Part shown: piece by piece, positions 42,973 to 52,537 of the stretch
How the letters are laid out: each line of letters opens with the position of its first letter
Position numbering within the stretch: position 1 is the first letter of the stretch
Source: Trebonia sp963773105
GTDB taxonomy: Bacteria; Actinomycetota; Actinomycetes; Streptosporangiales; Streptosporangiaceae
Assembly: GCA_963773105.1 (NCBI GenBank)
Contig: CAVZAA010000001.1
Span: 1-64,000 of the forward strand
Direction: 5' to 3'
DNA length: 64,000 bases
Notes under the pieces: model-generated
Told to the model about the DNA's origin: nothing
Databases searched by the model: none
The model's input: the letters and a program-made list of their open reading frames with translations, nothing else
Program-made: the position numbers and the translations under genes

Positions 42973-44559
42973 ATGCCGGATTTCCAGAGCTCAGCCCGAC
43001 TGACCCCCGAGATTCCAGGCACGAGTATCGATCCAGCTTCATTGACGGTGGCCGAACTATGGCAGGCGATGTCAGAGTCCAGGCTTACCGCGACGGCGCT
43101 GACCCAGCATTACCTGGACCGCATCGCGGAGGTGAATCCCGCCCTGCACGCGGTGATCGCCGTGCTTCCCGACGCCGTCGAGCAGGCGGCCGCGAGCGAC
43201 GCCGCCTGGCGATCCGGCCAGCCGCGCGGCGCCCTTGAGGGCATCCCGATCCTGGTCAAGGACAACGTCCAGGTCGCGGGCGCGCCGACCACGGCCGGCT
43301 CGCCCGCTCTGCTTGGGGTCGAGCCGCCGGACGCGTTCGTCATCTCCCGGCTGCGGGCGGCGGGCGCGGTCATCCTGGCCAAGGCGAACCTGTCGGAGTG
43401 GGCGAATTTCCGCTCTACCAGGTCGAGCAGCGGCTGGTCGACGGTCGGCGGCCAGACGGCGAACCCCTACGCCCTTGACCGGAACCCGTCCGGGTCGAGC
43501 TCGGGGTCGGCGGCCGGCCTCTCGGCCGGGCTCGCGGCGCTGGCAGTGGGCACCGAGACCGACGGCTCGATCGTCTCCCCGTCGAGCGCCTGCGGCGTGG
43601 TCGGCATCAAGCCGACGGCCGGCCTGGTGAGCAGGACCGGCATCGTGCCGCTGTCCCCGGTGCAGGACACCGCGGGCCCGATGGCCGTCTCGGTGACCGA
43701 TGCGGCCGCGCTGCTGACGGTGATGGCCGCCGCCGACACGGACGACCTCTCGGTCCTCGGGATAGCGGACGACGAGCACCCGGATCGCTCCCATGGCGGC
43801 ATCGACTACACCGCGTTCCTCGACTCGGCGGCGATTGAGGGGGCGCGCATCGGCATCTGGCGGGCCGCCTCGGTGGGCGCCGACGCCGCCACCGCGGCGC
43901 TGCTCGACGCGGCCGTGGGCTGCCTGCGGACGCTCGGCGCGGTGGTGATCGACCCGGTGGACCTGCCCGGCATCGAGAAGGTCACCGAGCCCGAGTTCGA
44001 CGCGCTGAACTACGAGTTCAAGCACGGGATCAACGCCTATCTCCAGTACCTGGCCGAGTTCGCGGTCGGCACCGGGCAGGCGCCGCCGGCGACCCTGGCC
44101 GGGCTGATCGAGTTCAACGAGCGGCACGCGGACCCGGTGCTCTCCCGGTTCGGCCAGGAGATCTTCCTCGCGGCGGAGGCGACCAGCGGGAACCTGGCCG
44201 ACCCGGTCTACCTGGAGTTGCGCCGGGCCGCGAACCGGCTCGCGATGTCCGCGGTCGAGACGCCGACGGTCGAGCACAAGCTGGACGCGATCTTCTCGCT
44301 GACCGCCAATCCGGCCTGGCTGACCGACTACATCCTCGGCGACCACAACGTCTTCGGCACGTCCCGCCCCGGCGCGGTGACCGGCTGGCCGACCATCTCC
44401 GTCCCGTTCGGCTACGTCGCGGGCCTCCCGGTCGGCGTCTCGTTCCTCGGCCCGCACTGGAGCGAGCCCCGACTGCTTGCCCTCGCCTTCGCCTTCGAGC
44501 AGGCCACCAACCACCGCCGCCCCCCGAAGCTCCTCCCTACGATTTCCGCTTTCCACTAG
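42973..44559 (+). CDS. Amidase-signature family amidase
   Basis: The 528-aa enzyme hydrolyses carboxylic amides with a Ser-cisSer-Lys triad. The catalytic Lys is in GIPILVKDNVQVAGAPTTAG (near residue 95). The glycine/serine-rich signature is RNPSGSSSGSAAGLSAGLAA (near 170-185), and the nucleophile region is GTETDGSIVSPSSACGVVGI. The C-terminal FGYVAGLPVGVSFLGPHWSE is typical of the bacterial GatA-like amidase subgroup. Length is normal. A strong bidirectional terminator follows. Confidence 0.92.
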   Translation: MPDFQSSARLTPEIPGTSIDPASLTVAELWQAMSESRLTATALTQHYLDRIAEVNPALHAVIAVLPDAVEQAAASDAAWRSGQPRGALEGIPILVKDNVQVAGAPTTAGSPALLGVEPPDAFVISRLRAAGAVILAKANLSEWANFRSTRSSSGWSTVGGQTANPYALDRNPSGSSSGSAAGLSAGLAALAVGTETDGSIVSPSSACGVVGIKPTAGLVSRTGIVPLSPVQDTAGPMAVSVTDAAALLTVMAAADTDDLSVLGIADDEHPDRSHGGIDYTAFLDSAAIEGARIGIWRAASVGADAATAALLDAAVGCLRTLGAVVIDPVDLPGIEKVTEPEFDALNYEFKHGINAYLQYLAEFAVGTGQAPPATLAGLIEFNERHADPVLSRFGQEIFLAAEATSGNLADPVYLELRRAANRLAMSAVETPTVEHKLDAIFSLTANPAWLTDYILGDHNVFGTSRPGAVTGWPTISVPFGYVAGLPVGVSFLGPHWSEPRLLALAFAFEQATNHRRPPKLLPTISAFH

Positions 44560-44590
44560 CCACCCCCGGGCCGTAACCGGTGCGGCTTCC

Positions 44591-44625
44591 GGAATGCCGG
44601 GCGCTAAAGACGCGCCCGGCATTCC
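44591..44625. terminator. Bidirectional Rho-independent terminator
   Basis: GGAATGCCGGGCG and CGCCCGGCATTCC form a 13-bp perfect stem between the convergent amidase and trpB2 genes. Confidence 0.88.
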
Positions 44626-44644
44626 GGATATTTCATGAAATTGA

Positions 44645-46015
44645 TCAGGCGCCGGGGACGGCGGGAAGATTGGCCAGGGCCGCCTCGATGCGGTCCTGCG
44701 GGAGGTCGTAGTCGGTCATCTCGCCCGACAGGTACCGCTCGTAGGCCACCATGTCGAAGTGCCCGTGGCCGCACAGAGCCGTCAGGATCACCTTCTCCTC
44801 ACCGGACTCCGCGCACCGCTTCGCCTCCTCTACCACCGCCGCGATCGCGTGCGACGGCTCGGGCGCCGGGAGGATGCCCTCGGCCCGGGCGAACGTGACC
44901 GCCGCGGCGAAGCACTCCCGCTGCGGCTTCGCCACCGCCTCGAACAGTCCGAGCTCGTACATGTGCGAGAGCAGCGGCGACATGCCGTGGTAGCGCAGCC
45001 CGCCCGCGTGCACCGGGTCGGGGATGAACCCGTGGCCGAGCGTGTGCATCTTCATCAGCGGCGTGAACCCGGCGGTGTCACCGAAGTCATAGGCGTAGAC
45101 GCCGCGGGTGAACGACGGGCACGCGGACGGCTCGACCGCCCTGATGACCGGGTTCATCCGGCCGGCCAGCTTCTCCCGCAGGAACGGGAAGACCAGCCCG
45201 GCGAAGTTGGACCCGCCGCCGGTGCAGCCAACGATCAGATCAGGCCCGGCCTCGCCCGCCAGCTCGAACTGCGCCAGTGCCTCCTGGCCGATCACCGTCT
45301 GGTGCAGCAGCACGTGGTTGAGCACCGAGCCGAGCGCGTAGCGGGTCTCGGCCGACCCGCCCGCGGCCTCGACCGCCTCGCTGATCGCGATGCCGAGCGA
45401 GCCGGGAGAGTCCGGGTCTGCCGCGAGCACCGCCAGGCCCGCCTTGGTGGCCCTGGACGGGGACGGGTGCACGGTCGCGCCCCAGGTCTGCATGAGCGTC
45501 CGCCGGTGCGGCTTCTGGTCGTAGGAGGCGCGGACCATCCAGATCTCGCAGTCCAGGGCGAACTGGGCGGAGGCGAACGCAAGCGCGCTGCCCCACTGCC
45601 CGGCGCCGGTCTCGGTGGTGAGCCGCTTGGTGCCCTCGACGGAGTTGTAGTACGCCTGCGGGACCGCCGTGTTCGGCTTGTGCGACCCGGCCGGGGAGCA
45701 CGCCCTCGTACTTGTAGTAGATCCGGGCCGGGGTGTTCAGCAGCTTCTCCAGCCGGCGGGCCCGGAACAGCGGCGTCGGCCGCCACAGCTTGTAGACGTC
45801 GATGACCTCGCCGGGGATGTCGACGTAGCCCTCGCGGTCACCTCCTGGCGGATCAGCTCCATCGGGAACAGCGGCGCCAGGTCGTCGGGGCCGACCGGCT
45901 GGAGGGTGCCCGGGTGCAGCGGCGGCGGCGGGGGCGCGGGCAGGTCGGGGACGATGTTGTACCACTGGTCCGGGATCTGCGACTCATCAAGGATGAACTT
46001 GGTCCGCTCGGTCAC
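44645..46015 (-). CDS. trpB2: TrpB2-type tryptophan synthase beta chain-like enzyme, two frameshifts
   Basis: The protein is a PLP enzyme related to tryptophan synthase beta that condenses indole with serine or phosphoserine. Three frames join. The start is ATG 46015 (FILDESQIPDQWYNIVPDLP ... MELIRQEV). After a one-base gap near 45838 it reads REGYVDIPGEVIDVYKLWRP and ARIYYKYEGV. After one extra base near 45697 it reads SPAGSHKPNTAVPQAYYN, with the PLP Lys, and continues to the end with LIVGCTGGGSNFAG. The restored protein has ~455 residues, normal for TrpB2. Two shifts of opposite sign in conserved regions look like sequencing errors. Confidence 0.85.
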
Positions 46016-46178
46016 GGGCTACTCCGATCTTCCATCTTCGCTTAGCAGAAGGGGTTCCAGGTGGCAGCGCGCCGTTCGCCGACGGTGCCGCGAGTGCTCT
46101 TCCGCACCATACGCCGCAGGCTTCAAATGCCACCAGCCTTCGCCGCCGCGTCTGGCGCGGACCGGTATCGTCGGCTTC

Positions 46179-47108
46179 ATGTCAACCGTCCCTGAGGTAT
46201 CGCCCGCCGTTCGCGCCGCGCTCGCGGCCGGGCAGCCCGTGGTGGCGCTCGAGTCGACGATCATCTCGCACGGCCTGCCCCGGCCGGCCAACCTGGCGGC
46301 GGCCAGGTCGTTCGAGGAGATGCTGACCGAGACCGGGGTGACCCCGGCCACCATCGCCGTGATCGACGGCGTGCCCAAGGTGGGCCTCGACGATCGCGAC
46401 CTGGAGCGGATCGCCCTGGACGAGTCGGTCATCAAGGTGAGCGTCCGCGACCTCGGGCTCGCGATGACGACGGGGCGGACCGCGGGCACCACGGTCGCGG
46501 CCACTTCCGCGCTCGCCGCACGGGCCGGAATCCGGGTGTTCGCCACCGGCGGCCTGGGCGGCGTGCACCGGGGCTTCGCGGAATCGCTCGACGAGTCGGC
46601 CGACCTGACCGTGCTCGCGGCGACGCCGATCACGGTCGTCTCGGCCGGCGTGAAGTCGATCCTCGACATCCCGGCGACCCTGGAGCGCCTGGAAACCCAC
46701 GGCGTCGCGGTCGTCGGCTACCGCACCAGCAGGTTCCCCGCGTTCTACCTGACCGACTCTGGCCAGGACCTGGATTGGCGGCTCGACACCGCGAAGGAGA
46801 TCGCCGCGGTGATGGCGGCCAGAGACGCGCTGGGCGACGCCGCCGCCTTGCTGATCGCGAACCCGCTGCCACCGGAGAAGCAGCTCGACCCGGCCCTGCA
46901 CGACCGGGTGCTGGCCGAGGCGCTGGCCGCCGCCGACCGGGAAGGTGTCCGCGGCAAGGCGGTCACCCCGTTCCTCCTGGCCTACCTGCAGCGCGCCACC
47001 GAGGGCAAGAGCGTCGAGGTCAACCTGGACGTGGCCCGCGGCAACATCGCCCTGGCGGGCGAGATCGCGACGGCCTGGTCCGCCCGGGCAACCGGGGGCG
47101 CATACTGA
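46179..47108 (+). CDS. psuG: Pseudouridine-5'-phosphate glycosidase
   Basis: PsuG splits pseudouridine 5'-phosphate into uracil and ribose 5-phosphate. The 309-aa protein from ATG 46179 shows PVVALESTIISHGLPRPANL, TPATIAVIDGVPKVGL, VSVRDLGLAMTTGRTAGTTV, FATGGLGGVHRG, FPAFYLTDSGQDLDWRLDT and VTPFLLAYLQRATEGKSVEV. All are conserved blocks containing the catalytic Lys and Asp residues. Length is normal. No PsuK kinase gene is adjacent. Confidence 0.93.
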   Translation: MSTVPEVSPAVRAALAAGQPVVALESTIISHGLPRPANLAAARSFEEMLTETGVTPATIAVIDGVPKVGLDDRDLERIALDESVIKVSVRDLGLAMTTGRTAGTTVAATSALAARAGIRVFATGGLGGVHRGFAESLDESADLTVLAATPITVVSAGVKSILDIPATLERLETHGVAVVGYRTSRFPAFYLTDSGQDLDWRLDTAKEIAAVMAARDALGDAAALLIANPLPPEKQLDPALHDRVLAEALAAADREGVRGKAVTPFLLAYLQRATEGKSVEVNLDVARGNIALAGEIATAWSARATGGAY

Positions 47109-47162
47109 CCGTCTAACCGTTGATCAGCCCTGAGAGCACAGTCCGAGGACGGGACCGAGACA

Positions 47163-48803
47163 GTGACCGAGACGACACCGCAAACATCGGCCGAGGGACA
47201 GGGCCAAGTGATGGACGCGCCGATCACCAGCGTGACCGTCTTCAGGGGCGGCGCGCGGGTGTTGCGCGCCGGCCTGACCCGGCTGGCGGCCGGGCCGCAG
47301 TCGATCCTGATCGGGAACCTGCCGTCGAGCGTGGACACTGCCAGCGTCCGGGTCGCCGCCCGCGGCCATGACCTCGCCCTGCTCAACGTCGAGGTGCACC
47401 GCCGGGTCGGCACCGAGCCGCTGCGCGAGCAGGCCGCTCAGCTGCGAGCCGAGGTCGAGCGCTGGCGCGACGTGGTGCAGGGGCTCGACGACGAGGACGC
47501 CGCCGAACAGGCCGGGCTCGGGTTCCTATCGCACCTGTCCGAGGCCGCCGCCAGCTCGCTCGCCCGGGCGGTCGGTTCCGGCCGGGCCGGGTACGACGAG
47601 CTGTCGGGGATGGCCGGCCACCTGTCCGCGTCCACCGCCAACACGCTCGCGAAAAGGCGCGAGATCGCCTCCCGCCGACGTGCGGCGCAGCAGGAGCTGG
47701 AAGCCGCCCAAGCGCGGTTGAGCGCAGCCGAGCAGGGCAGCGCTAAGCCCAAGCAGGTCGCGTTCGTGGACGTCGCCGTGGACCTTGAGGCGCGAGCGGC
47801 CACCGAGGCGGAGATCGACCTCACCTATCACGTGTCGGGCGCGTCCTGGCGTCCGCTGTACGACCTGATGCTCGACGGTGAGCGGCTGAACGTGTCCTAC
47901 CTGGCCGAGATCACCCAGCAGACCGGCGAGGACTGGCCCGAGGTCGCGCTGGTGCTGTCGACCACCCGCCCGGGCCAGAGCCAGACCCTGCCCGAGCTGA
48001 GCCCTTGGTACATCGGCCGTCCGCAGCCGCCCCGGGTTCCCGCGAGCAGCGTGGTCATGGCGGCGAGCATGGCCAGCGAGGCGGCGCCGGGCGGTGACGA
48101 GGCCGACGGGCGGCGCCGGGCCTTTGCCGCATCGGCGCGTAACGCGAAACCCGAGGCGAAGATGCTCGCCGCCGCGCCGGCCGAGGGCGAGTCCGGCGCC
48201 GGGTTCACCTACACGGTGGCGCGCCCGCTCGCGGTGCCAGGCGACGGCGGACCGCACAAGACCCTGGTCGCCGGGTTCGAGGCGGACGCGGTCCTGGACT
48301 ACCTGACGGTTCCGGTGCTCGCGCCCGAGGCGTACCTGCGGGCCACCGTCACCAACGGCGCCCTGCTGCTGCTCCCAGGCCGGGCGCGGATCTTCCACGG
48401 CGCGCAGTTCGTCGGCGAGACCCACCTGGACACGGTCGCCCCCGGCGAGGAGTTCGAGGTCCAGCTGGGCGTGGACGACCAGATCAAGGTCGAGCGCAAG
48501 CTGCGCCGCCGCAGCACCAGCAAGGCCCTGCTCGGCGGCACCAGGACGATCGACATCGGCTACGAGATCACGGTCGAGAACCACCGCGACCGCAAGGCCA
48601 CGGTGAGCGTCCACGACCACATCCCGGTCTCCACCGACGGCGACGTCAAGGTCCGCGCGCGCGAGACCACCCCGCCCCCGGCCGAGAGCGACGACCTGGG
48701 CGAGCTCACCTGGAACCTGGCCCTCGCCCCCCGCGAGTCGGCCACCGTCAGGCACCGCTTCACCGTCGAGCACCCCGCCCAGGCCACCGTCACCGGCCTG
48801 TGA
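47163..48803 (+). CDS. DUF4139 (MuiA-like) protein
   Basis: The 546-aa protein from GTG 47163 belongs to the mucoidy-inhibitor A/DUF4139 family. An N-terminal DUF4140 domain (PITSVTVFRGGARVLRAGLT) is followed by a coiled-coil (about residues 85-205, REQAAQLRAEVERWRD, LEAAQARLSAAEQ). The DUF4139 beta domain follows (EIDLTYHVSGASWRPLYDLM, LSTTRPGQSQTLPELSPWYI, LTWNLALAPRESATVRHRFT). A Lys/Ala-rich loop interrupts it. No signal peptide is seen, so it is probably cytoplasmic. Function in actinomycetes is unknown. Confidence 0.88.
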   Translation: MTETTPQTSAEGQGQVMDAPITSVTVFRGGARVLRAGLTRLAAGPQSILIGNLPSSVDTASVRVAARGHDLALLNVEVHRRVGTEPLREQAAQLRAEVERWRDVVQGLDDEDAAEQAGLGFLSHLSEAAASSLARAVGSGRAGYDELSGMAGHLSASTANTLAKRREIASRRRAAQQELEAAQARLSAAEQGSAKPKQVAFVDVAVDLEARAATEAEIDLTYHVSGASWRPLYDLMLDGERLNVSYLAEITQQTGEDWPEVALVLSTTRPGQSQTLPELSPWYIGRPQPPRVPASSVVMAASMASEAAPGGDEADGRRRAFAASARNAKPEAKMLAAAPAEGESGAGFTYTVARPLAVPGDGGPHKTLVAGFEADAVLDYLTVPVLAPEAYLRATVTNGALLLLPGRARIFHGAQFVGETHLDTVAPGEEFEVQLGVDDQIKVERKLRRRSTSKALLGGTRTIDIGYEITVENHRDRKATVSVHDHIPVSTDGDVKVRARETTPPPAESDDLGELTWNLALAPRESATVRHRFTVEHPAQATVTGL

Positions 48804-48815
48804 GCACAGTCGGAC

Positions 48816-48862
48816 AAGAAAATTCAAAACCATTCGCCCGAACGGACCCGCGACTCCGCCCT
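48816..48862 (+). repeat. Interspersed ~45-bp repeat, copy 4
   Basis: AGAAAATTCAAAACCATTCG, then CCCGAACGGACCCGCGACTC, then CGCC, lies 13 bases after the stop of the DUF4139 gene, in the same direction. Confidence 0.75.
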
Positions 48863-49004
48863 CCTCGGCCCGCGGCACCGATCTCATCGCGGCGGCCTGG
48901 ATTCCTGGCGCCTCGATACCAGGTCGGGAAGCTAGCTGCCAACCGGCCAAAACGCGGTAATCTGGCTGTGGCGGAGTAAGGGCAGAGGCGGGGGTGGCGG
49001 ACTC

Positions 49005-49337
49005 ATGAGTGATCAGGCGAGGCAGGTCAAGCCAGTCGTCGTGGTGCTGCCGGCCGAGATCGATGTCACCAACTCCGAGCACGTGCTCGATCAGCTGGTC
49101 ACGTCCCTGGCACCGGGCGTGGACATCGTGATCGCGGACATGACCGGAACGTCATTCTGCGACTCCTCCGGGGTGCACGCGATCATTTCCGCCCATGAAG
49201 CGGCAGTTTCGCGCGGCATCAAAATGCGGCTGGCCGTCTCGCCCGACGGTTCGGTGCGCCGGGTTCTCCAGCTGATAGGCGTCGGCCACGTGCTGCCGGT
49301 TTACCCGAGCCTGGCCGAGGCGATGGACGGGGCCTAG
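49005..49337 (+). CDS. STAS-domain anti-sigma factor antagonist
   Basis: The 110-aa protein is a single STAS domain: VVVLPAEIDVTNSEHVLDQL, ADMTGTSFCDSSGVHAIISA (phosphorylatable Ser in DSSG) and RVLQLIGVGHVLPVYPSLAE. Unphosphorylated antagonists of this type bind an RsbW-like kinase and free a sigma factor. A GTAAGGGCAGAGGCGGGGG leader precedes it. Its stop codon overlaps the stop of the oppositely oriented stressosome operon (shared CTAG at 49334-49337), so the two units are tightly packed and probably functionally related. Confidence 0.9.
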   Translation: MSDQARQVKPVVVVLPAEIDVTNSEHVLDQLVTSLAPGVDIVIADMTGTSFCDSSGVHAIISAHEAAVSRGIKMRLAVSPDGSVRRVLQLIGVGHVLPVYPSLAEAMDGA

Positions 49338-50909
49338 CCGACTCGGCGCAGGACTATCACCGCAACGTCGTCCTCGCTCGGGCCGAACGCGGACACCATC
49401 CGATTGGCGAAGTCCTCCACCTCGGCGTCGGTCGCCCGGAGCGCGGTGGCTCGCAGCTTCTCCAGGTTGTCATCGAGGATGACCGCTGCGGTCCTCGACC
49501 AGGCCGTCGGTGTAGAGCAGGACGGTGCCCCCGACCGGCAGCGTGGCCCGCGCAGTGTGCGGCTCATGCACGGACAGGCCGAGCATCAGCCCGCCTTCGC
49601 CCACGAAGTCCGCTCCCGCGCCGTCCAGCAGCAGGAGCGGCATGTGCCCGCAGTTGACGATCGTTAGCTCGCCGGTCGCCGCGTCGACCAGCACCAGGCA
49701 CAAGGTGGCGATGATGCCCGGGTGGTAGCGGCGCAGCACCTCGTTGACCAGGCCGGTGATCGCCAGCGGCGGGTGCCCCTCGCTGACGAAGGCGCGCAGC
49801 GCGTGCCTGAGCTCCCCCATCACGGTCGCGGCGTGCAGCGAGTGCCCCTGCACGTCGCCGATGGCGAGCAGCACCCCGTCCCGCCAGGGCAGCGCCTCGT
49901 AGAAGTCACCGCCGACCGCTGCCTGATCGCTGGCGGGCAGGTAGCGGAACGCCATCGTGACGCCGGGTATCGCGGGCAGCGTCGCGGGCAGGAAACTCCG
50001 CTGCAGGGTGAGCGCCACCAGATGCTCTTCCGCGAATGAGCGGAGGGCCTCGATGCCCAGCGCGACCAGCTGAGTCAGCTGGCCGAGGATCTGCATGTCC
50101 TCGTCGCCGGAAATCCCCGCGCGGTCGACCACGAGGGCCGCCGCGGGCTTGCCCGGCTTGATTCTCGCGGCGGCCACGCAGACGTCCACCCGCAGCGTGC
50201 TGTCGGGGACTATGCGCAGCCAGTCATCCCGGCTGACGTAAGCGATCCCGCTGACCTGGCTCGGGCCGAGCGCGGATTCCGCCACCCGGCCGGCCAGCCC
50301 GTGCGGTCCGCCGCGCCGCACCGTGCCCGGGCTGCCCGGGGTGGCCGACACCCGGCGGTCCTGGCCGTCGGGCATCTCCAGGATCAGGATCGCGGGAGCG
50401 GCGAAGATCCGCGCCGCGCCGGCCGCCGCCGCGGCCGCCAGCCCGTCAAAGGTCTCGGCGGCGTTGATGTCCAGGGTCGTGCTGGCCAGCTCGGCCAGTC
50501 TGGACGCGGTCCGCTCTGCGCGCTGCCTGGCACGGTAGTAGCGCAGCGCGGCCGTCACCGTGGCCAGCAGCTCGGCCGGCTCGGTCGGCTCTATCAGGTA
50601 GGCGTCGGCCCCCTGGGTCAGGCCATGGGCGCGGTCGGCGACCTCGACGGCGGTGGCGGACACCTGAATCACCGGGATCGCGGCGGTCCGCGGGTCGCCC
50701 TTGATCAGCCGGCAGACCTCGTAGCCGCTCATGTCGGGCAGGTTCACGTCGAGCAGGACCAGTTCGTTACCGTCGAGCTTGAGCAGCGCTTCCTCCCCGG
50801 TGACGGCCTCGGTCACCGTATGACCCGCCCGCCGAAGCCAGGTGGCGAGCAGATAGCGCTTGGCCTCGTCGTCGTCGACCAGGAGCAGCACGCCGGGGGC
50901 CTCGGTCAT
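49334..50909 (-). CDS. Response regulator with GAF-like and PP2C (RsbU/SpoIIE) domains, frameshift
   Basis: The ~523-aa protein has a receiver domain (VLLLVDDDEAKRYLLATWLR, Asp in NELVLLDVNLPDMSGYEVCR, Thr/Lys region). A GAF-like domain follows (ETFDGLAAAAAAGAARIFAA), then a PP2C serine phosphatase (AFRYLPASDQAAVGGDFYEA, LLAIGDVQGHSLHAATVMGE, LCLVLVDAATGELTIVNCGH, VLLYTDGLVEDR). One extra base near 49484 shifts the last 60 residues to VILDDNLEKLRATALRA and SEDDVAVIVLRRV. It would dephosphorylate STAS antagonists when its receiver is phosphorylated, probably by the hybrid kinase upstream. The gene overlaps that kinase by four bases. Confidence 0.88.
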
Positions 50910-52537
50910 CGCGCGGCCTCGGTGGCACTCCGGATGGCGAAGGCCAGCCGTTCCCTGGAGAGCTGCGTCTTGTGCAGCAGCGAGGAGGCGCGCGGCGGGG
51001 TTGCCACGTCGAGGCCGGTGATGACGATCGCCGGCAGGTCGGCCGGCAGCCGCTCGAGCAGCGCGCTCCCGTCCACGCCGGGCATGATCAGGTCGGTGAG
51101 CACCAGGTCGACGCCGCCGGCGGCGACGATGGCGAGGGCCTGGGCGCCGTCCTCCGCCTCGACCAGACGGTCGGCCAGCCCGGCCAGCATCGACTTCAGC
51201 ACCTGGCGGAAGCCCGCGTCGTCGTCGGCCACCACGATCGTGCCGACGGACGGCATCCCGTGCGGAAGGCGCAGCACGGCGGTCGTGCCGACGCCCGCCT
51301 TGCTGGTCAGCGTCAGCTCGCCGCCCAGCAGCCCGGCCAGCCGGCGGGCGTAGGGCAGTCCCAGCCCCGTGCCGCCCCGCTTGACCCCGGGCACCTGGTA
51401 GAACTCCTCGAACACGCGCTCCAGCTGATCGGCCGGAATCCCGGTGCCGGTATCGGAGACCTGGATCTCGATCCTGCGGTCGAAAGTACGCACGGTCAGC
51501 CGCACCTCGCCCCTGTCGGTGTACTTGATGGCGTTGGACAGCAGATTACGCAAGATAGCGGTCAGCGCGATCTCATCCGTCAGCACGGTGTCAGGGGCGC
51601 CGTCGGCGGACACCACCACCTCGACTGGCTTGCCTTCGGCCATCGGCCGGGTGAGCCCGCGCAGCGTGGCGAGCATCGCGGGCAGGTTCACTTCCGCGGG
51701 GTCGATGACGAGCTGCCCCGATTCCGCCTTGGCCACGTCGAGGAGGTCGTTGACCAGGGTGAGCAGCGTGCCGGTGGCGTTTCTGATCAGCCCCACCTGG
51801 TACAGCTGCTCGTCGTCGAGCCCGCCTGCCGGGTCGGCCAGCAGCCGGGTCAGCCCGGTGATCGAGTTCAGCGGCGTCCGCAGCTCGTGGCTGACGTTGG
51901 CCCAGAACCGGTCCTTGGACTCCGAAGCCGCCCGCACCTGCTCCGACTTCTCGTCCAGCTCCCGGTACAGCGCGAGGACGCCCCGGTTGGTCTGCTCGAG
52001 CTCGTCGGAAAGCTCGCTGTAGAGGGCCATCACACCGCGGTTGGTCTCCTGCAGCTCGGCGTTGAGCAGCAGCAGCTGCTCCTTCTGACCCTTGAGGTCC
52101 TCAAGCGCAGCGATGAGATCGTCGTTGTTGCGTCGCAGTTCTTCCAGCGTGGACTCCGGAAGCATGGCTGCCAGCTGCTCCCTTACGGCACGGGTGTCTG
52201 GCCGGGCGTTCGGAGGGCGGCGTTTCGCCATCCGGACGACCCGTCCGTCGGCTACGACAGTATCCATGAGGCGAGCGGCTGCGGCCACTCCGTCCGCGGG
52301 CACCTCGCCATCCACCGTGACGGTCAGCACCAGGTGCGTCGCGTCCGCTCCGAACGCGATGACAGCGGTCTGCCCGGCGGTGACCGCGCTGCGGCTTACC
52401 TCGCTGAGAGCGGTGGCGACCCGCACTTGATCCTGGCGGTCAAGGGCGAGCCCGGCGGCGAGCTCGCGGCCGAGCCTGCGCGCCGCGAAGACCCCGGGAA
52501 GGTCGCGGACGGGAAGGCGGGCGAACTCGTCGGTCAT
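50906..52537 (-). CDS. Hybrid histidine kinase with C-terminal receiver
   Basis: The ~543-aa protein from ATG 52535-52537 begins with a degenerate RsbT-like ATPase domain (RRLGRELAAGLALDRQDQVR, VATALSEVSRSAV). A coiled coil of about 90 residues follows (LRRNNDDLIAALEDLKGQKE, QLLLLNAELQETNRGVMALY). Next come HisKA (FWANVSHELRTPLNSITGLT), the ATPase (LRNLLSNAIKYTDRG, VSDTGTGIP, GGTGLGLPYARRLAGLLGGE) and a receiver (IVVADDDAGFRQVLKSMLAG, DLVLTDLIMPGVDG). No membrane segment is present, so it is cytosolic and could sit on the stressosome. Its start overlaps the upstream gene (ATGA). Confidence 0.9.
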   Translation of the reverse strand: MTDEFARLPVRDLPGVFAARRLGRELAAGLALDRQDQVRVATALSEVSRSAVTAGQTAVIAFGADATHLVLTVTVDGEVPADGVAAAARLMDTVVADGRVVRMAKRRPPNARPDTRAVREQLAAMLPESTLEELRRNNDDLIAALEDLKGQKEQLLLLNAELQETNRGVMALYSELSDELEQTNRGVLALYRELDEKSEQVRAASESKDRFWANVSHELRTPLNSITGLTRLLADPAGGLDDEQLYQVGLIRNATGTLLTLVNDLLDVAKAESGQLVIDPAEVNLPAMLATLRGLTRPMAEGKPVEVVVSADGAPDTVLTDEIALTAILRNLLSNAIKYTDRGEVRLTVRTFDRRIEIQVSDTGTGIPADQLERVFEEFYQVPGVKRGGTGLGLPYARRLAGLLGGELTLTSKAGVGTTAVLRLPHGMPSVGTIVVADDDAGFRQVLKSMLAGLADRLVEAEDGAQALAIVAAGGVDLVLTDLIMPGVDGSALLERLPADLPAIVITGLDVATPPRASSLLHKTQLSRERLAFAIRSATEAAR

